Assembly: GCA_020698575.1 (NCBI GenBank)
Contig: CM036252.1
Span: 26,799,206-26,863,205, forward strand
DNA from: Bostrychus sinensis
Lineage: Eukaryota > Chordata > Actinopteri > Gobiiformes > Eleotridae
Direction of reading: 5' to 3'
Length of the DNA: 64,000 nt
Both the position numbers and the translations under genes were made by a program. Below, in pieces: positions 10,690 through 23,700 of the stretch. The number at the start of each line of letters is the position of its first letter. Positions within the stretch are counted from its first letter, which is position 1. Below the pieces are notes generated by a model. It ran no database searches. It had not been told where the DNA came from and saw only the letters and a program-made list of their open reading frames with translations.

Positions 10690-11661
10690 ACACAGTGGTA
10701 ATTAAGGCTGCAATGTGGCGTGGCCTTGTGACATTTCCCTGCCGCCTGCTGGTTTACATGAGCCTTTGATGAAGGTGGGAATGGCATGTTGTTTGTGCAT
10801 TGTGGCTCCAGGGTTTCAAATGTTTGCATGTGATTATTTTGGACTGGTGGTTCTTTAGTAAATAAGTGCACTTTTATCAGACATAACAAACAGAGGATTT
10901 GGTGTGGGTGTTCATGTTGGAGTAGTATTATTATACTTTGGCCAATATATAACTCTCTCCAGCTGCTAGCCTTTTCTACCCACTTTGTTTTAATTAACTT
11001 ACAGAGAATACAAACATAATATATATAATTTGATAGATAGCTGGCCACCTATAGACTTTCTTGGCAAAGTGAACATTCAAGCTACCTTCTGCCAAGACTG
11101 ATCCAACCTTAATCAGTCATAATCATCAAAATAGTTGGACAGGATTAATGCCATTGTTTGTTTTATGATTGATTTTATCTATTTTGCGTCTGATTACAAG
11201 TTTCTAATTGGTCCGACTTGAATGGGACTAAGGGAAGTCCCTTTTGGCTACTCCCTGTCTTTCAGGGTAAACTTTGGGGACCTGACCTTCTTCACCAAAG
11301 GCTACAGAACTTATCACTTCACTAACAAGGAGCCCTAATTTATCTGACTACAGATTTTGACTTCACTAACTTCTAGATGTGAGTAATGGACACTTGCTTT
11401 AGTGTTAATAATATTTAGCTTATGCATCCATTGGCTTAACCCTCCTACACCCATTTGTACACCCCATTTTTTATATGTTTTGCACCTGTTTTTTGTGGAT
11501 AACTTTTGCTGTGTTGATTCAAATGGCATAGATTTTGCCTCAGGTTTGTAAAACATTTTTTTGTCATTGACTTTCATTCAACTGACATTTTTATACCACT
11601 CATTGCAATATAATTTCACATTTTTATCAGGTTTCATGGATTCATGATAGTGAGGGATTGG

Positions 11662-11703
<42 letters not shown>

Positions 11704-14700
11704 AGGTGGCACTATTTCCCCATATATGGTAGATAGAGGTATTAATGGGGAAATGGCCTCATCAGTGTTTCAATAAATTATCTGCCTGCAAGATAAAAAA
11801 AAAATCTGAACTAAAATGATTTGGGTGTATTTTAGGGTTGTCACAAATTGGTGTGAAAGTGTTTGTTGAGAAATAAGTTTGTTTGTGTTTGCGTGAGCAC
11901 AAATCCAAAATGTAGTTCTTACAGAGATGTGCACATCAGGGCAAAGTAGAAACTGTTACCAGACTGAGCAGACGCCTTTGTTTGTGCTGGATTTGTGTAT
12001 GCACCACTTAAACTGGAATTTAAGGTTACATTTCATAAACAGAATGAGTTTTTGTTATGTATGATGAGGGCTGAAGTTAATCCTTGTAACCATAAAAAAA
12101 TCTTTTGGAATTATTGACTATTAGATAACTTTTCTATGGCAGTCTTTATTGGTGCATTTTTTTATTTTATTTTTTCCTTGGGGCGAAAGGTGTGACTAAA
12201 GATTTGGGGGTGTAGGAGGGTTAATATATACACTACATGCCATGGTTTCAATTGGTTCCATATGTCCAGTAGAAATTTTTAGCCTTATTATTAATATTAT
12301 TTCATTTGTTAAGACACACTGAATTCCACACCGTATGAAACACTGTGGTGGCATATTGTACCCTAACAAAGCATAAAAGTACTCTCATACAGTAAAATGC
12401 AGCACGACCTCTCAATTTGATTCAAAGAAATGCATACCCTTAGGATTTCCTATTGTAGTCACCATTCTAAAGGTCTCAGGCATATGTTATTCATCCCTCT
12501 CTGCAGACCTCACTGTGCATTATACTGCATGAACTGTGGAGCTCCATATTAATTGAGATGTGTAGCTGAACATGCTGGGAGAATGACATTTATGTGATGA
12601 TATTCAGAGTCAGCCATGCATTCATACCAATGTGCTATGATACCAAATGCCAGGTTTTATTGTCTTTAAATATTAAACAGCCTCAGAGCTTTTTATAGCT
12701 TGCATTACAGTGAATTTTGGAAAGAACTTTGGCTAAATTTTGTTTTCATTTATTTACTCTACATTTTTGGGTCAGGTAAGGATACCAGTGGTGATAGAGT
12801 TGGTTATAGTAGAGTCAGCCTCAAGATCCTGCAATAATTCTGCATTAAATTTTCACAAGATACTGATTTTAGGCATATAACATACCACAACTAAACATAG
12901 TACAATTGATCATCGTGGCATCACAAGCAGCATGTTACATCATTCTGCTAATAAAATAAAAACAGTGCTTTGTCATGCTTTGAACTTGGCTTAAAAAAAA
13001 AAGTATTAGAATTGGTGGATTAGTCTTATCTGCTAGTGTTTCTTATAAAAGATAGTCACTAAAGACTAAGGCATGTTTCTGATTTGGCTGTAACATAGAC
13101 TGTATACAAAAGCAGTAATTACTGCATTGTAACATACAATCATGTATTCTGCTTTAACACAAGGCTTTAATTTGTAGGATTGATAGGATGTATCATTACC
13201 ACACTCTCCACTACAGCAGCTAAAATGCTTATGTTAAAGACCAGTAGGGTAATTTCACTGATAGACTGAAACGTGTAATTCACATTGATTGTCAACTTAG
13301 ATCAAGATCAGGACACCAGTAGACATTATTTTAAAAACCTTAAGGTGCATTCACGTTCCATGTCTACACCCAGAACGGCCCGAAAGTGTGACTTGTTCGG
13401 CTAATGTAAGTGCTCCCATCTTTGCTTGGGAACAGAACGCTTCCAGGACTTTCACACTGTACGTTTTACAAAGTGTGCAGCGAGTTCACATTTCTTGTTA
13501 ACAAACATGATGAATCACAGTGATATAGGAACCTGTTGTAACTAGACCACAGCACATAGCATTTATATGTCTATATAATTTATTTAAGAGACACAGTTAG
13601 TAGTGGCTAGCTCGCAAATCGCAAAAAATTGAGTCACCAAATACTAAGATATATTCTCCCAAATGTTAGCCAAAAATGGGCCACAGCATCTAACGGCCAG
13701 TAACAGTAAACATGATGTAAGAAATCTCTGAGCAGCTTTAATGGCTCTCTGTTTAATGCCTTGTTACTGTTTATTGTCTATGGTCCATCTTTATATCAAA
13801 CCTATAGGACAGAATGTGAAACTAATATGACCCAACACCACTATCAGAAGTTTCTCACAAAATCATGTCACTATCTTATATAAAGTACATCTTTGGTTGT
13901 TGTAGTGGTGCAAACTGCCATGTGAATCCTATCATTTTATTCATCAGACCATTCAGGGATTTGTCATGCTTTGTTTGGCTTCATTCTTTCCACTTTTTTA
14001 TCCATGTTTTTATTACAGCTTTAACTAATTCACCCTTACTAGTGAAGCACAATCACAGTTGACCCAGACAAAAAGACACAATTGTCTATTCACTTTGATA
14101 ATATGTAATTTACAAATAGAGTAGTACCCTGATTACAATTGTGTCTCAATGTAAAGATGCGAACACTGAGATGTTGTTGTTGCGCAGATGCATGATGGGA
14201 GAATCCACCCTGAGAGCTAAGTGTGCACTTTAAACGCTGATCAGATTACTGTGACGTGGGGAGAGAGGAGACAATGCAAAGATCAATAAGCGGCACTGAA
14301 TTATTCATCAATTCACTTTCTCCTGAGTGTGTGTGTAGAAGTGTGTGTTCTCCTGCTGTGATTTATCTGGTGATTGCCTCAGAGCATCTGACAAAACAAC
14401 CCGAAGCATAACACACATTCGGCTTTCTGTGCAGACATTATTCCCCTAACTTGAGAAGTTAAATTGTGTAAAATTTTACCTGAAGACATAAGACACAAAT
14501 ATTTTTTTCGGTAGCTACTGGCAGCTAGCCGGAACTTGCCTGTAGCCTATATCCCAGTAGCTCTCAGAGATGTACTATATAAAGGTAATAAGATGGTGAG
14601 AAAGTATTTCAGCTGTTGCTTAAATAGTTCTTTTAAACTTGCTTATGGCTTAATACATCTGCACCACAGTATGAATAGCCTGGCCTGCCAGATAAACTCT

Positions 14701-17700
14701 TTTCCTATTCTATACAAAGAAGTTAGTCTGGTACCTCTTCGGTAACATTTCGTTTCTGTGGCGGAACAATGAACCAAACAAACATGGATTCTTGCTGTTT
14801 TTTTCCATAAAACACCAGAATATGCTGTATTATTATGAGCAGCTCTGTACTTATTTCTGAACAGGGACAGCAGCAGAAGTCAGTTGTACAAAGAAATGGC
14901 AGCAAGACGAAGAAAAAAAAATCACTGGACTGGACTGGACAATACTTCAGCAGAAGCAACAGGTGACAAAGAAAAGCACGAAACACTGTGAATCAGGTGC
15001 GAAAAGTTATTAAATTAGCTTAGTAGCTAGCGCTACCTTGGTTAGCTCTTCCGCTTTCATAAGACGCGCTGCAAATAAACGGCTATGATTGGCCAGTTCC
15101 AAATGGAAACAGAGAGAAACACTTTGCTCCGAGAGGGGAACCAGACTGTCCTGCTTGCAAAAAGCAAATAGGAGGGTCTGGCTTGCCAGGCTACAGCATG
15201 AAGGTTGTGTGTTCAAACTCTAGTCTAGTTCCTATAGTCTTCATGTCCTCCCTGTTGCACTGTGAGTTCTTTGTACGTACTCCAGGTTCCAAAAACATAC
15301 AAGTGAAAATGTGAATGAGAATGTTTGTTGTGTGTTTATGTGTGTGAAGTGTTAGCCCTGCTTTTGACTGGAGCTTATTGGCACATCTCCTTGCAACCAA
15401 ACTAGCTGTGAAAAGCTCCTGTGACCACAAGGGGATACATTTTTAGAGAAAATACATTTTAAAAGTTTCTCTTAGTAAATGGGAATACAAAAAGTTGACA
15501 TATCAGGAACTTACACAAACAACAACATAAAAGTAGACTGAAGCATCATGTTCTGTCCAATACTAAGCAGCTTTACGGGAGCCAAGAGACATGAAAAAAC
15601 CTATGGCCAAATAGATTATGTTCACCCAACAACAATAAGTATCTGCCTTACAAGTAGGTGCCAAAAAACATTTGCCCAATACCAAAGAATAGCATTCTGT
15701 CATATGAATTTGTCAGGACACAAGATATTAACCTTGATCCAGTACAACCCATGATGGAAAATTAAAGGTAATATTTTATGCAAAATCTTGGTTTGTTGTT
15801 ACAATAGATAAGCCCGTGCTAATTATCATCTAGCATGTGTGTTACATATTTATACAATAAAATAGGTTTTTGAAAGTTTTCACTTTCAGAATTTCCTTTG
15901 TGTATCCTAAATGCTATCTATAAACTATGTAGCATACATCTTTCTTTTGTTATCTAGCACTTACCTGTAATCTTGCAAACTCTTAAGAATAAGCATTCAG
16001 CATTCTAGTAAATTACCATGTACATGTAATGTACATGTGATTCAAGATTAAGCGTTTATTGTCATATGCACTGTAAGCAAATAACTGCCCATACTGAATG
16101 TACCATAAAGTCTAAAGGTAAAAAAAAAAAAAAAATTAACAGTATGCAAAAATGTATTTAAAATAGTATGTAAATACAATAGAAATATAAACTATTTAAA
16201 CAATTGAAAATGCAATAGAAATATAAACTGTGTATAAAGTATAGACTATGTACATAAATGTGTGAGGTAGGTACTGTATAAGCTACATTAGCTGGTGTGC
16301 AACAGTCAGCAGTGAATGAATGACTTGCATGTGACAGATGTAAACAGTTCATTTGCATGTACAAGTATAAAGTATAATATGTGATATGCACCAATTAGCC
16401 TAAAACTTTAATGATAAAAAGTCTGAATAGGCACCTACAAGGCATATACAAAGACACATTTGCTAAAGGTTGAGTGATAATATTCTCCATCTTTACAATA
16501 GCACAACATGTAAAATTTTGCAGTGCTCCTTTAAATAAATGAGCACAGTCTTTAGAATCAGGTGTTGGGCAGACATGTGGGTCAGGGTTGTGCTGTTAAT
16601 TTAGTGGAGATTTTATTCATGTAGTGCCTCCCTGGAGTCCCCTAATCCTAACATCAGCTTTAGAGTGGCTCAGTGTTAACTCTCTGCACTGTCAGCTGCT
16701 AGGACTAGTGTGCCATTGGTTTAGCAGTGCAATTTTGTTCCACCACTTTTGATACAGTGCACTTTGAAATTGCCAATATAGCATTTTAGATGACTTTTAT
16801 GATTGTGTTATTCATATTTATTTAGTAAGTGTTTATTTTTAATGTGTATAAGAGACTGCAAAAAATATTGGGTAATCAAAAGTGTGGAGTCATTCTAGGT
16901 CATGTGGCTTTTCCCTCAGCCTCACAACTTCTCCTCTCCATCCCTTCTTCCCTGTTGCCAGTGGTTACAACCTCATTTATCTTCCTCGCTCTGATGACAG
17001 GCCGTGGCTGCAGTGTGTAGAAGAAGGGATTTTTTTCTGTTCTCTTTTAGGTCATGTGATATGTGATCACTGATTTTATTATTCAAATGATCAAATATAT
17101 TGCATACATATTGTTACAAAACTACCTGTACATTGACTGTTTAACTATTAAAATAAATGATTTAGACATTATTAGTTCTGGTTCATATCTTGTTTATCTC
17201 TGATTGTGTCCTACATTTAGACCTGCTTTATCATTCTTTTTTTTTTTTTTTACACTTTTTAGACACGCTGGAGTTTTGACTTGTAGAAGGATTTTGTGTT
17301 GGCCAATCTCCTAACCATTTCGTTAATATACCTTGATGAATTCAAGTTAGCCCCGAGTATTGTATTTTGACATTTACATGTTAAAAGGTGGACATGACAG
17401 GTTACTTATATTATTATTGCAATATAAAAATGTTATATAGTGTCTTTTTGTGTGCGTTTATCATTACATATAGCCGGGTATACAGTTGTATTAGTAAAAT
17501 GATAACTTGATTAATGGCCACTGTCCCAGTTAAGTTGTAACTTATCCCTATGGTCCAGCACTATTTAAATATGACCCATTTTCTTTCTACACGTGAGGAC
17601 ATAGGATTGAACATAGAGCTATTAAGTCATGAATGATATCTAGCTTGATTTAAAGACTTCAATAACTAAAAGTTGCTCTTACTTCTGAAATGTGGCAAAT

Positions 17701-20700
17701 GTAGAGTGCCCTTAGAACATAATGTCCTGGATTGGGGTCGATGGTGCATTGCAGTGGCTCACATAAAAAGGCAAAGAGACCCACACTGGTTGGTTTTTAT
17801 GATACCAGTGGGGTTTTCGAGATTGGGTCCGAGTCTGTTATCTCCAGTGGTCCCAGTCTAAGATGGTCGCTTTGAAGTGACTTGGTCTATTTGAAGCTTG
17901 GGCTATCATGCATTAACCTGCAATATATTACCCACAGGTTCAAAATTCAAATGAGGCCACTGCAGCATAAATCATGAATCCTTAAATGGTCAGGTATAAA
18001 TAGACTGTATATACACAATCAGATGTCAGTGTTCCATCTAACATAAGCTGTAACATTTTGTCATTAAATACATGTTTTTTTTTCTCCTCTTCAGTCATGA
18101 ATGAGCACAGAGTTTAGTTTTTATAGCCTATAAGGTCCAAGTGACGCCTATGTGACATGTTACAATTCATCACATTGATTAAGATTTATTTGCCTCCAGA
18201 TACAGTACATACTCAAATTATGCACAATGACTTTTTTGGGAAATCTAAATTATCAGTCTGATACTACAGGCTTGTTCGTCTAACTGTGTGATTTTTTTGG
18301 GGAGATATTCCATTGTTGATTGAGTTAGAATGTGACAGTCCACCAGTGCTGAGAATTTCCGCATTGTTCCTAATAACTTGCATTTTTAATTGTAGTATTT
18401 GTTGTTGTAATCACTTTCAGTGGACTTTTTCATTCATTCAATCATTTTCTTCCGCTTATTCTCGTTAGGGGTCGCAGGTGACTGGAGCCTATCCCAGTAA
18501 CTTTGGGCCTCAGGCGGGGTACACCCTGGACAGGGGTCAGCTTGTCGCAGGAGTGGACTTTTTTCCACTTCAACATAGCTTTTATTCTTAACATTTCAAT
18601 ATCAATTTCTGATTTTGTGATAATACATTTGCAAGGTACTAGAGCTGTACATCTAGTACCCTGACTTATGTATGTCTTTGTTATATGGGGCATGTCTAAT
18701 GTTCCAAAAGTCTGTATAGCCAATGTAGGCTACAGCCGGTGCGGTTTCTAGTCCTGAATTCAAAGACCAACACTGCTGAATTATGTTTGGTGCCAAATTC
18801 CCTGACGTCTCAGAACCTTGTGTTGAAAAGAATTGTGTAATGCAGTGACATCAACAGTTATTATGTTCCCTTGGTTGTTCTTGTGGTTGGGTCTCAATGC
18901 TTGGCCCGACGCCTAATGAATCTTCCGGCTCACTTCAGCACGGTGGAAGTGTCCATTGTTTGGTTGGGGCCCAAAAAAATGGAGAAGGTCCAAGATCATT
19001 ACTATTACCCTGAGGTGACCTTACGCAGCTGAAGGAAAAATGACCTCATTGTTTACGTACAATATTCAGCGCTCGGTATTCACATCACTCCACCATCTAT
19101 GAGCTGAATGTATTGTTTGCTTGAGTGCAGTGGTCACGCCAAAGCAAAGTCACGCCATAGGATTTCGTACAACTGTGGCCATTGGAAATGCATTAAAAAC
19201 AAAGAAACATCATAAGGTCCTTTTAACTTTCCTGCATTTTCACACCTACCTGTTGAAGATCATTATAAGCCAAACCAATTCCAGTTGTTATTAGGATGTA
19301 AACGTTTCTTGCCAAAATAACAGTATGTACATTTACAAACATTATGCACTTTTGTAAACCTAGATGATATTTAAGTGTTTCTTTTTGGCGGCCGTTTAGA
19401 CGACAACGCATTTTGCTGAATCCGCAAAGGTTTGATTGTGGTTTGGCCTTTTGCCTACACAAAGATGGGATTTCCGTTTTCCGAATTCTCAAAAGTTTGA
19501 AAACGCTGGAGGAGGTGTTTTGGTCTCGCAATGAGTTTTCACAGTTTACACTGAGAGAGGAGCAGCTCTCGTGTAAACTGTGAAAACAGCGACTCACTGA
19601 AAACGATGATGTAACAGCCACAATCTGAACAGTGATTGGCTGTCTGCTGGACGCATGTCTGCTCACTCAGCGAGCACAAAATACAAGGCTTTTACACCTC
19701 ATACTTAATCCAGTACCTGTCAGTAATATCCGCATGAGTACTTACTTTTAGAAGAAAAACCACAAGATCCTAAAGTAGTTGGAATGTTACAGACCAGATC
19801 TATCACTTCCTCTGCTGTTTACTCGCTGTGGTGTAGAGCATTTGTGGGGCCAACAGTGCCATTTGCTGGACAAACACAGGTACTACAGTTTACAGTTGTT
19901 TTCCTCACAACTCAGCGTTTTTGTGTAAATTCGAATCACATCTGGCATGACTGTTGTGTTTTCCTGCCCAACAGGTCCCTTGACACACATAAAGTAGTTA
20001 GGGTGATGTTTGGATAAAGTATTATTCTAACCCTTTTTTGAGAACAAGTGTGACGTGTTGCCAATAGCCAGTATGTAAATTGTATTACATACTATGGTTG
20101 TATGTCGAGCCATTTATGTTCTGATGTGGTTTAGTCTCCACCCATTAGTAATGCCTCACTAAAATTCTTATGCAAATCCAGACTAAAGAATAGATGAGAA
20201 TTACAATACCAGGTCAGGCATGCCAAACCTCATTCCTTAGCCTATACTTTACCTTTGTAAAAGTAGATCTTGTTTGTTTACAGGGCTGTAACAAACCCCT
20301 CTGGGAATGTGTTACCACTTCTTGACTATTGATTATCTATCAGCTCTAATCAATGTTGAGCCGTAAACCCAGTCTCCAAATACAAACAAACACACAGCAC
20401 TCAGTATAGTCACCTTAAGTTGTCCATAAGTCACATTAGCTTTAGAAACAGGTGAACTATGAACACATGATAATGAATGTTACAGACGAAAAGCCATCTG
20501 TCTATGTAGGCATGACTCACTTTGCAACACTGAGCTATAACCCCATATGTTCTCTGATTAATACTACATTTTATCTTGCTTAAATCCAGTTATTTCATCT
20601 GTAGTGGCTTAGTCAGAGTTATGTGTTCTAAATATGTGGCGCTTGCATCATGTCCCATACTTGTGACACATGTGGACTGTTAGTGGAATGACATACAGTA

Positions 20701-23700
20701 AGGACAGTGACCTCTGCCAGCCGGCACAGGAGTGTAAATGGAAGTTTGGACTATCAGGGGAAAGTTAATGTGAACTTTGTGACATATCATTTGTCAAATT
20801 CTCATTTTACCTCTTCCCAAGTTACCTTCAGAGTCACAAAAGGTGATAATCACAGTAAACTGAGCTTTCTGTAAACACTTTCTGGCAACACATACTTATA
20901 CCAGCATTGATTATAAAGTTGTCCACAGAAGGTAAATGATAATAACGGCTGTGGTTTGGTAAAATACAGGTGGATGTCCCTTTAATCAGGCTAAGATGAC
21001 AGGCTTCAGATGCACAACATAAACAGCAAGTGGATGTCTTTGTTAGTATTTACATGGAGATGTAGTTTTAAGGCAGATGGGTTCTGCAAAATCTATATAC
21101 AATGTGTGTTTTGTAAAGTTGACTGATGTATTACTGTACAGCAAAGCAGGATTCTGGTATTAAATATAAAAATATTAACATAAATGGTCTCAAACTGTAC
21201 TTTTTACATACATTTAGTTTTAGCCTGTTCCTCAAATGGTGTCAACATCTTATCATCTTCACTTATATGGTTGACAAAAATGCTTACAAAAAGTTGCTGT
21301 GCTGTGCTATAATGCTACCTGTGGTCATTGTCTTCCATTTATGACATATGGTTATGGAAGTTGTTTCTGAATCTCTGGAACTGAAGCTTGACCCAGAGTT
21401 GTTGTTAAAGGGTTTGTAATAGTGCCTTAAAACTCAGTGGTGAAGACCAGTGTTACAGAACTCTTTTTGCTATACTGGAGCTGAACTTGGAAAGCCAGAG
21501 ACTGTTTTTAGTATAGGCATCTATGCATGAGATGGATAGTCAAATGCTACAGACAAACATACGGTAAGCACAAGTTGGAATGAATGAATGTATAGCTTTG
21601 TAGAGCCTCTATTTAACTTAAGATAAGAAAGTAGGTTGGTATTACATTTGCCAAAATATTTAATAAAAAATGAATTAAATCTATCTTTGACTGTCAGGTT
21701 TATTTGCTAATGTTAGCACTTAAGACGTGATGCTCTTTTTATGACTTTTATAACACAAAATTGAATTAGCATTAGTCATTCCAGAATTTCACTTACAATG
21801 TATTATTAGCACACTGTTGCTTATTTTAAACACAATCCAGTAAACACCATTCAGAATCATATAAAAAATTATACATTGTAGAAACCTTTTTTTTTTTAAG
21901 CCGAATGGGTATGACACCTAGCCATTTGCCAAACCACTTTGCTCAATTTCCAGTCTGTGTTTAATTATTCAAACATCAGATTAAAGGTAATCTCAGATTA
22001 GAAATGCTCAGATTAGAGTAATCTTGGTTAGCACTGTCCTGTTTTGGTTATCACTTGGCTGTGTGGAGTGTGGAGAGGGAGGAGTGGGACACACCTAGTG
22101 ACACATTACCGGAGGAGTGCACATGCTTCTATTTATACCAGAGAGCTGCAATAACCAGAGAGAGGCAGAAACACACCGGAGTCATATGACCTGAGCCCAT
22201 TCCACAGATAGCGTTGGACAGAGCGCTCACTCCTACACCAGAGCTGCAGAGCGTGAGGAGGATGTGTCGCAACACCGGCAGATGCCTCTGAACTGATTTG
22301 CTGGATATTACCACTTCATATCTGCAAAAACTTTATATCACTGAAAGCAAGAGCTAGGACACAATGCCCGAGGAGAAAGGTAACTGACTTTGAATTAATA
22401 ACCTTGGTTTTTCAATATCCTGAATTTTATTATGCCTAAAGGAAATACCTGATTAACACAAGATAGTGTACTATGACTGTGTTCCAAATATCACTGTTAC
22501 CTGCAGCTAGACAGGTCTCCTATTGTGTAATCACAAATGCCTTTCAGTTGGAGTATGGTGTAGTGTGAATGACAACAACAAGCGTACGGTAGCAGGCAGT
22601 CTCAAAAGCAACATCCCTGGCAACAGTGGTGTTGTTTTGGTCAACTGCCCTCCCGTCTAACACTGGGAGCTCAGCCATTTGGGCCAAGGTTGAAAAGAAA
22701 TCACTATGATGTTCCTCCGGTGATTTATACAGCCAGTCTTGTATTGCATAATGAGGTCATTGATTCTAAGGGCTTGTATTATGAGTTTTAATCAGCTTGT
22801 GCTTCATTGTGCTTTTACCTTAAACCCTCTTCCCAGAATAACTTTTAGCATAACAAAAGACAGTTAGCCAGTTAAAGGACTCCTAGGTGTAAGGTTGTCC
22901 CATTTTATATTTAGAAAGTTTCATTCGAAGTATTGTAGGTTATTTAGGTGTTTTGCTGTTGACAACTATGTTAAGAGTTCTAAAAATTACAGATGGTATG
23001 CTACATTAGCTTGCACAACTCTGCAAGCTAAAACTAAGGTGTCTAAGGTGGTGTGGCTTTTTTTTTTGTCTTGTTATCCTTATTCCATTCAGAAACCATG
23101 CATTGTTTATTGTATATTAGTGTTCTAGTGTTTTTTTGTTTGTTTGTTTGTTTTTGGTTCTGTAATGTAGTCCACAGTCTACAGTGTAAGTAATACATTG
23201 GTTTAGCTTTGTAGGAAATTAATATAATGCTCCAATGCTAGAACTTTAAGCAAATGTTACCAACAAAGGTAAAGCATTCCAAATGGCTGAATGTTCATTA
23301 TGGGAGTACAGAACACTACGGCCACTGTTTCGTTCTGTAAACACTCCACAAATATTTTCTGTCGTGTCATCTTGTTCTTTACAGCCTTGTAAACGACGAT
23401 TCAGTGTAAATGTGTCTGAGTGCTTTAGAATGCGGAGTTGTAACTGTGTTTTGCATCCATGGATACATACACGCAACGATCACAATGTGACAAAGTTTTT
23501 TGTGGTGAGGACACACCAGCGACACACCTACCCACACACACAAGCCACGTGCTTCAATACAAATAGACATACCACAAAACACTTATCACAAGTGGATTTG
23601 TTGACTTATCTGTGTTCATTTTTATGTTCCATTTATACACAATATAAATAGCAGTGATATTTATTGAAATTCTAAGATACACTGTTGTCTGATATGCAGC

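Larger units (their letters stand above)
6104..22100 (+). other. ablim2: ablim2 intron 1, first part
   Basis: No coding exon of a known protein is recognisable here. The stretch holds degraded hAT fragments (6904-7110), a tRNA-like repeat and its CATA microsatellite (8008-8352), a CA repeat (10650-10687), a piggyBac-like element (11440-12220), the 9-bp-TSD element (14676-15193), a degraded repeat (15200-15430), a degraded dispersed repeat (18429-18560) and a hairpin element (about 19380-19680). Stretches about 9000-9330 and 14110-14420 are repeat-free and CNE-like. The rest shows nothing I can name. Confidence 0.65.

Noticed and set aside
19223..19666. A 147-codon minus-strand frame
   Set aside because: It covers the hairpin-bearing repeat block and shows no known domain; it is most likely a repeat artefact.
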